Assembly (NCBI GenBank): GCA_016292335.1
Contig: JAECRX010000094.1
Location: 1-7,176, forward strand
DNA from: Candidatus Sifarchaeum subterraneum
GTDB lineage: Archaea; Asgardarchaeota; Sifarchaeia; Sifarchaeales; Sifarchaeaceae
Direction of reading: 5' to 3'
Length of the DNA stretch: 7,176 nucleotides
The notes under the pieces were generated by a model, which saw only the letters and a list, made by a program, of their open reading frames with translations, made no database searches and was not told the DNA's origin. A program made the translations under genes and the position numbers. Within the stretch, counting starts at the first letter, position 1. Each line of letters starts with the position of its first letter. Below are positions 6,175-7,176 of this stretch, one piece after another.

Positions 6175-6247
6175 ATATTGCGGAGATGTTATCTTCCTTT
6201 AATTAAGTATACCAAAAGAGTCCCCGATTCATCACACCTACGAATAT

Positions 6248-6268
6248 ATGCCTTCTCGTGGCATTTTT
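6248..6268 (+). terminator. Possible terminator after the MFS remnant
   Basis: ATGCC (6248-6252) and GGCAT (6260-6264) pair across a 7-base loop and are followed by TTTT. The stem is short. It lies downstream of the transporter remnant and faces the convergent gene ending at 6280. Confidence 0.3.
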
Positions 6269-6279
6269 GTAACAGAAAC

Positions 6280-6555
6280 TTATTCTTGTATTTCCTCATT
6301 AGAAAGTTTTTCTTTTGCATCTTTAATTGCTTCACGGATATAACTATCGATTTCATCCCATTTATCTATGTTGCTGAATGTTATCTGCTTATTCCTTGTC
6401 CAAGAATCTCCTTTTTTACGCCAACGATAAATTGCAAGAAAAATATTATCCCTTTCAGGATCTCTAAGAATTAAAGCTGCGGTCCACCATACTCCTCGTT
6501 TGGTTATCGTTCTGCCGCTAATAACCTCGTAATATTGTACAGGAAAATCTTCCAT
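6280..6555 (-). CDS. Small basic protein, possible PC4-like fold
   Basis: A 91-residue protein that I do not firmly recognise. It begins MEDFPVQYYEVISG, then WWTAALILRDPERDNIFLAI, YRWRKKGDSWTRNKQITFSN, and a C-terminal helix IDKWDEIDSYIREAIKDAKE. Four beta strands rich in W, R and K followed by one amphipathic helix, with a W-x-R-x-x-x-I then x-x-W-x-x-I arrangement, recalls PC4/YdbC-type single-stranded-DNA-binding proteins. That is a pattern judgement only. An in-frame TTG at 6570 would add five residues, but it lies inside the leader shared with the cyclin-repeat gene, whose ATG corresponds to 6555, so I use 6555. TTAAATTC at 6616-6609 on this strand is a possible TATA box, giving a leader of about 30 bases. 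It stands alone, converging on the MFS remnant and divergent from the sugar kinase. Confidence 0.65.
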   Translation of the reverse strand: MEDFPVQYYEVISGRTITKRGVWWTAALILRDPERDNIFLAIYRWRKKGDSWTRNKQITFSNIDKWDEIDSYIREAIKDAKEKLSNEEIQE

Positions 6556-6570
6556 AATAAATACTTCCAA
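6551..6570 (-). promoter_or_regulatory. Shared 5' leader motif before the small protein gene
   Basis: On the minus strand TTGGAAGTAT (6570-6561), then TTATT, then ATGGA. It is the same ten bases, with one more spacer base, as the leader at 251-269. No other gene start in the window has it. It decides the ATG at 6555 over the TTG at 6570. Confidence 0.4.
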
Positions 6571-6695
6571 GTAGACTCCATGAATTTGATGCCACCTAAG
6601 GAAGATATGAATTTAAGAATTTTCATGAAGAACTATCTCCGTAAACAATTCTCAGGAAAAAAACGAAGTCAATTGAAATCGAGTTGAAGGTAACT

Positions 6696-7176
6696 GTGTC
6701 CAAAATCAGGTTAGTTGGAATAGATCTTGGTACATCAGGAGTTCGGGTAATTGTTTCGGATCTTGATGGAAAAATTCTCGCTTCAACTAATTCCAAGTTT
6801 CAAAAGCAAGATGCAGAAACATGGCTGAATTCATTAATCCATGCGTTTCCAACTTATGCGTTGAAAAACACTTCTGGAGAAGATAAAATTGTCACTGTAG
6901 TCAGTACTTCTGGAACAACCATCTTGATAGACGAGTTTGGAAAGATGGTGAACCCACCCATCATGTACTTTGAGAAAGCTGTTAAAGAAAGCGATGTGCT
7001 CAAAAGGTATAATTCTTATCAAAAATTATCTGAGAAGGGAATTTCCATCTCCGCGACTTCCCCTCTTCCCAATATTTTAAGGATAAAACGGGAAAAGCCA
7101 AGTAAGTTTTCAAAAATACGGTGGATTCTTTCTCCCACTACATGGTTATTATTCTCTTTTTATTTTGAAGAAGGCA
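6696..7176 (+). CDS. FGGY-family carbohydrate kinase, N-terminal part
   Basis: The frame is open from GTG at 6696 to the window edge, 160 codons. It encodes the N-terminal lobe of an FGGY sugar kinase, which transfers phosphate from ATP to a sugar. The first actin-like beta hairpin is clear: IRLVGIDLGTSGVRVIVSDL then DGKILA (about residues 4-29). It is followed by a helix with ETWLNSLIHAF, VVSTSGTTILIDEFGKMVNP (about 70-89) matching the family's SGT...lvDe.G.pl.P step, and TSPLPNILRIKREKP with SPTTWLLF, matching the stretch before the catalytic half. After PPIMY the usual acidic-arginine pair (D-x-R-A type) reads FEKAV, an unusual sugar-site change. The sugar cannot be assigned; xylulokinase-like is a loose description. 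The start is supported by GAAGG at 6685-6689; an in-frame TTG at 6684 is an alternative. The ATP-binding half lies beyond the window. Confidence 0.85.
   Translation, partial: MSKIRLVGIDLGTSGVRVIVSDLDGKILASTNSKFQKQDAETWLNSLIHAFPTYALKNTSGEDKIVTVVSTSGTTILIDEFGKMVNPPIMYFEKAVKESDVLKRYNSYQKLSEKGISISATSPLPNILRIKREKPSKFSKIRWILSPTTWLLFSFYFEEG

Noticed and set aside
6175..6474. Continuation of the open plus-strand frame beyond the transporter remnant
   Set aside because: After about 6174 the product is Phe/Cys-rich and antisense to the small gene at 6555-6280; no family pattern remains.
6834..7022. Minus-strand open frame of 62 codons
   Set aside because: Antisense to the FGGY kinase, which matches its family through this stretch.
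1..7176. tRNA genes, rRNA, CRISPR arrays and insertion sequences
   Set aside because: I looked for T-loop sequences, regular repeats with spacers, transposase motifs and terminal inverted repeats and saw none.

Overview
The window looks like AT-rich archaeal chromosome. The evidence is a TFIIB-type cyclin repeat, a DUF211 protein (a family known essentially from archaea), an Lrp/AsnC regulator of the archaeal type, a GT39 membrane glycosyltransferase, and several TATA-like boxes placed 25-30 bases upstream of start codons with no Shine-Dalgarno sequence (leaderless style). I cannot name the lineage. An Asgard archaeon is possible but not shown.

Layout. Bases 1-264 are AT-rich and non-coding. 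265-903 (+) encodes a small protein with one TFIIB-like cyclin repeat. 1018-1302 (-) is DUF211. 1303-1568 is a pyrimidine-rich spacer carrying the promoter of a GT39 glycosyltransferase (1569-3035, +), which is followed 11 bases later by an Lrp/AsnC regulator (3047-3463, +) in the same operon. A frameshifted ribbon-helix-helix (RHH) relic lies on the minus strand at 3450-3613. A winged-helix protein follows (3757-4293, +), then a 17-bp palindrome and a terminator-like hairpin.

From about 4318 to 6180 the DNA is visibly richer in G+C: sampled 60-base lines give 34/60 (4381-4440 and 5401-5460), against 23/60 at 4201-4260 and 20/60 at 6421-6480. This patch holds a broken PQQ-type beta-propeller gene (4340-4740, +), an intact class I SAM methyltransferase (4737-5609, -) and a major facilitator gene that seems to keep only its two ends (5834-6174, +). 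The methyltransferase and the transporter are divergent and share a spacer rich in GCATAT/ATGCAAA elements. The patch looks like acquired DNA in decay with one surviving gene. A mis-joined contig is the alternative.

Bases 6280-6555 (-) encode a small protein of uncertain function with a possible PC4-like single-stranded-DNA-binding pattern. From 6696 an FGGY-family sugar kinase runs off the right edge.

The most unusual signal is that the cyclin-repeat gene and the small 6555-6280 gene, about 6 kb apart and on opposite strands, carry nearly the same leader immediately before ATGGA. This suggests shared translational or transcriptional control of two possible transcription-associated proteins. 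No complete new defence or metabolic system can be claimed from this window.
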